Part shown: positions 62,276 to 64,000 of the stretch, in pieces
Position numbering within the stretch: the stretch's first letter is position 1
Layout: the number at the start of each line of letters is the position of its first letter
DNA from: Heloderma charlesbogerti
Taxonomy: Eukaryota; Chordata; Lepidosauria; Squamata; Helodermatidae
Assembly (NCBI GenBank): GCA_026122225.1
Contig: JANEZZ010001564.1
Location: 62,001-126,000 of the forward strand
Direction: 5' to 3'
DNA length: 64,000 nucleotides
Notes under the pieces: model-generated
Database searches by the model: none
Seen by the model: only the letters and a program-made list of their open reading frames with translations
What the model was told of the DNA's origin: nothing
Position numbers and translations under genes: made by a program

Positions 62276-64000
62276 AAGCACTTGCTGATCCTCCTCAGGC
62301 AGCAAAATGTCCTGGGCCAGCCCTGACTGTGCATATGTGTCTCCTGTTTGGCTGTTGAAGCTGAATGAGTCAGTAATTCAGTCTCTGTCCTGAGTGTGTG
62401 CATGTGAGAGAGAGAGGGAGGGAGTGCTTCGATGTGTTTTCTGTGTCTGTGTGCTCTATGTTCTAAAAAGGGGATCTCGTGCTTGTATTTGACTTCTCTA
62501 CCATTGAAGAGATATTAGTCTTTTCCTTCCAGGAAAGCATGGAAGATGATTTCCAGTAAAAGATGTAGTGAAAAATGCATTTGCATGATTATTGTACAAT
62601 CATTGTGTGCGTATGCACAAACATCACCTGTGAGTTCAGTACTGGGGGCAGGGTAGGGTCCCGCTACAGACAGCTAGCCCTGAGGGCCATGATGGCCTTG
62701 ATCTGGCCCTGGAGTGGAGTTTACAGTGTCCCCACTCCACACTTTGTGCTGCGAGATGGTCACATAAACATGACCCTACTTATTAACTTTCCTAATAATG
62801 TAAATGACAGTTACTGTTTACACTTCAGTAATTTAATTTTGAAAATTTATCTCTTAGGAAGCTTTCATTGACATCCCTAGGAGCCCATGTTTTCTGAATA
62901 AAGAAAAATAAATAAGTCAGCAGCACTTCATCACAGAGAAATCAGCAACAGCAGAGGTATATTGTTTTTACCAATAATTATGCTTCCGTCCTTTGGAGAG
63001 GAAGTATTCTCCTCCAACATTTATGTTGTAAACTCCCGCCTCTGTCTCGAGGCTTTGCTTATCACAATAGACACTCAGGGGAGGTAAAATGTTTTCTGCC
63101 AAAACTGACAGGGTTAGCTGTGTGAAGCTGCTCTCATAGTAAGAGCTTGAGAGACAGGGGAAACACATGATACTCTCTGGAACCTCCCGATGATTTCTGC
63201 CTTTTAAAATCTCTGTGTATGTAAACAAAAGTTCCATGGCTGAGTGTGAGATAATATCTGGAATTTTATCTTGGGAAAGTTGGAAGCCATTATATGTGAT
63301 TCAGCAGTTAAGTGTTACCTCTAGAAATCAGACTCCTCACTGGATAGATCTTATTTTAAGATATTATTTAGAAATCAGATGCTGGATTCAGTTAAAATTC
63401 CCACCTCCCTGGTGTGTTGTGCCACTTACAGATAGGATGATGACGATGATTCCCTGCTCTCTCAAAAGTTTGATTGTGATGTGCTCCAGTTTCGGAAAAT
63501 CAGAAATCTTGCAGATTCATATTGATTGAAAGTCGGTGGGGACCCTAATGGAAAGTGAATTGTTCTTCAGTGGATTTTCTCCAATATACTGCCGCCCCCG
63601 TGTGTGTGTGTGTGTGTTTGTGCATGTGTATAGATGCACTCTGACTGCAGAATTCAGATAAATACAGCGATTAATTTTTACCGTGCAGTCTACTCAGAGG
63701 CACGTCCTATGGCGTTCCATAGGATCAACTCCCAGGTAAGTGTGTGTAGGATTGCACCCTCAGTTTAATATCTATGATGATTATTTGAAAGCAGTTTGAC
63801 AAGAAGTACTAACAGCATATATTCCAACCATCTCTGTTTTCCAGGGACAGTCCCAATTTTCTAGTACTTATCCCTGAAAAACCCCTGTCCCTATTTTTGC
63901 CTTGTTAGAACTTTCTTTTAAAATGTTTTAGTACATAGTCACAAGTGGCACCTGCAACAACATGTTGTAGTGTGGAGTGCTGCTGTTCAGGATTCCAGCC
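62276..64000. other. non-coding DNA with (GT)n and a MITE piece
   Basis: (GT)n at 63600-63619. 63685-63762 is a diverged copy of the 'aagtgtgtgtaggattgcac' MITE family with the inverted middle 'acgtcctatggcgttccata'. A palindromic 'attgtacaat' is at 62591. No gene. Confidence 0.55.

Noticed and set aside
62871..62881. 'acatccctag' as an end of a third TAGGGATGT element
   Set aside because: No partner end and no 8-bp duplication found within a suitable distance.

Overview
This looks like intergenic DNA from a squamate reptile (lizard or snake). No host protein-coding gene, functional RNA gene or CRISPR array can be supported. The evidence for the lineage is the combination of repeats: CR1 LINEs whose ORF1 carries an SGNH esterase, BovB (RTE-clade) LINEs, L2-clade and L1-clade LINEs side by side, a tRNA-Ala-derived SINE, a second SINE with a MIR-like core, and many short foldback or hAT-type DNA elements, some carrying the 'cttacttctgagtagacatgcataggattg' type of sequence (seen here only in diverged pieces) that I associate with squamate genomes. 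Species cannot be named from this sequence.

Layout. 1-4.3 kb: a decayed CR1, cut by the window edge, with a BovB 3' fragment nested in its ORF2. 7.5-11.8 kb: a second CR1 in the same orientation with both ORFs open and all recognisable catalytic residues present; it is the best candidate in the window for a recently active element. 12-23 kb: a Helitron-like element, two hAT-like non-autonomous elements with perfect 8-bp target-site duplications (14.35-15.02 and 17.00-17.64 kb), long imperfect palindromes (15.1-15.5, 19.1-19.5 kb), two SINEs and single-copy AT-rich DNA. 23-41 kb: foldback elements, more hAT-like elements with 8-bp duplications, a 5S-rRNA-derived inverted pair, an L2 relic and an L1 relic. 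41-52 kb: L2 relics, foldbacks (one with an exon-like insert), and an L1 cluster. 52.27-54.85 kb: a 5'-truncated BovB bounded by a perfect 14-bp target-site duplication, disabled by two CpG-type stop codons and one frameshift. 55-56.2 kb: another TAGGGATGT-ended hAT-like element with a nested SINE. 59.2-61.6 kb: a tRNA-Ala SINE split by a TIR element that contains a perfect 40-bp-arm palindrome, then an L2 with a 525-codon open reverse-transcriptase ORF.

How the parts relate. The autonomous elements (CR1, BovB, L2, L1) supply reverse transcriptases; the SINEs and foldbacks are their likely non-autonomous dependants or dependants of absent transposases. Nesting gives a relative order: BovB after CR1 copy A; a hAT-like element after a CR1 tail; a MIR-like SINE after a TAGGGATGT element; a TIR element after a tRNA-Ala SINE. 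The most unusual signals are three hammerhead-ribozyme-like motifs in Penelope-like or related retroelement relics (4.6, 23.7 and 40.8 kb), a palindrome-generating inverted duplication recognised by comparing three copies of one element, a perfect 34-bp palindrome beside 5S-derived arms, and a dispersed family that keeps a hairpin at one place while its hairpin sequence changes between copies. All identity statements were made by eye; no alignment or database search was run.
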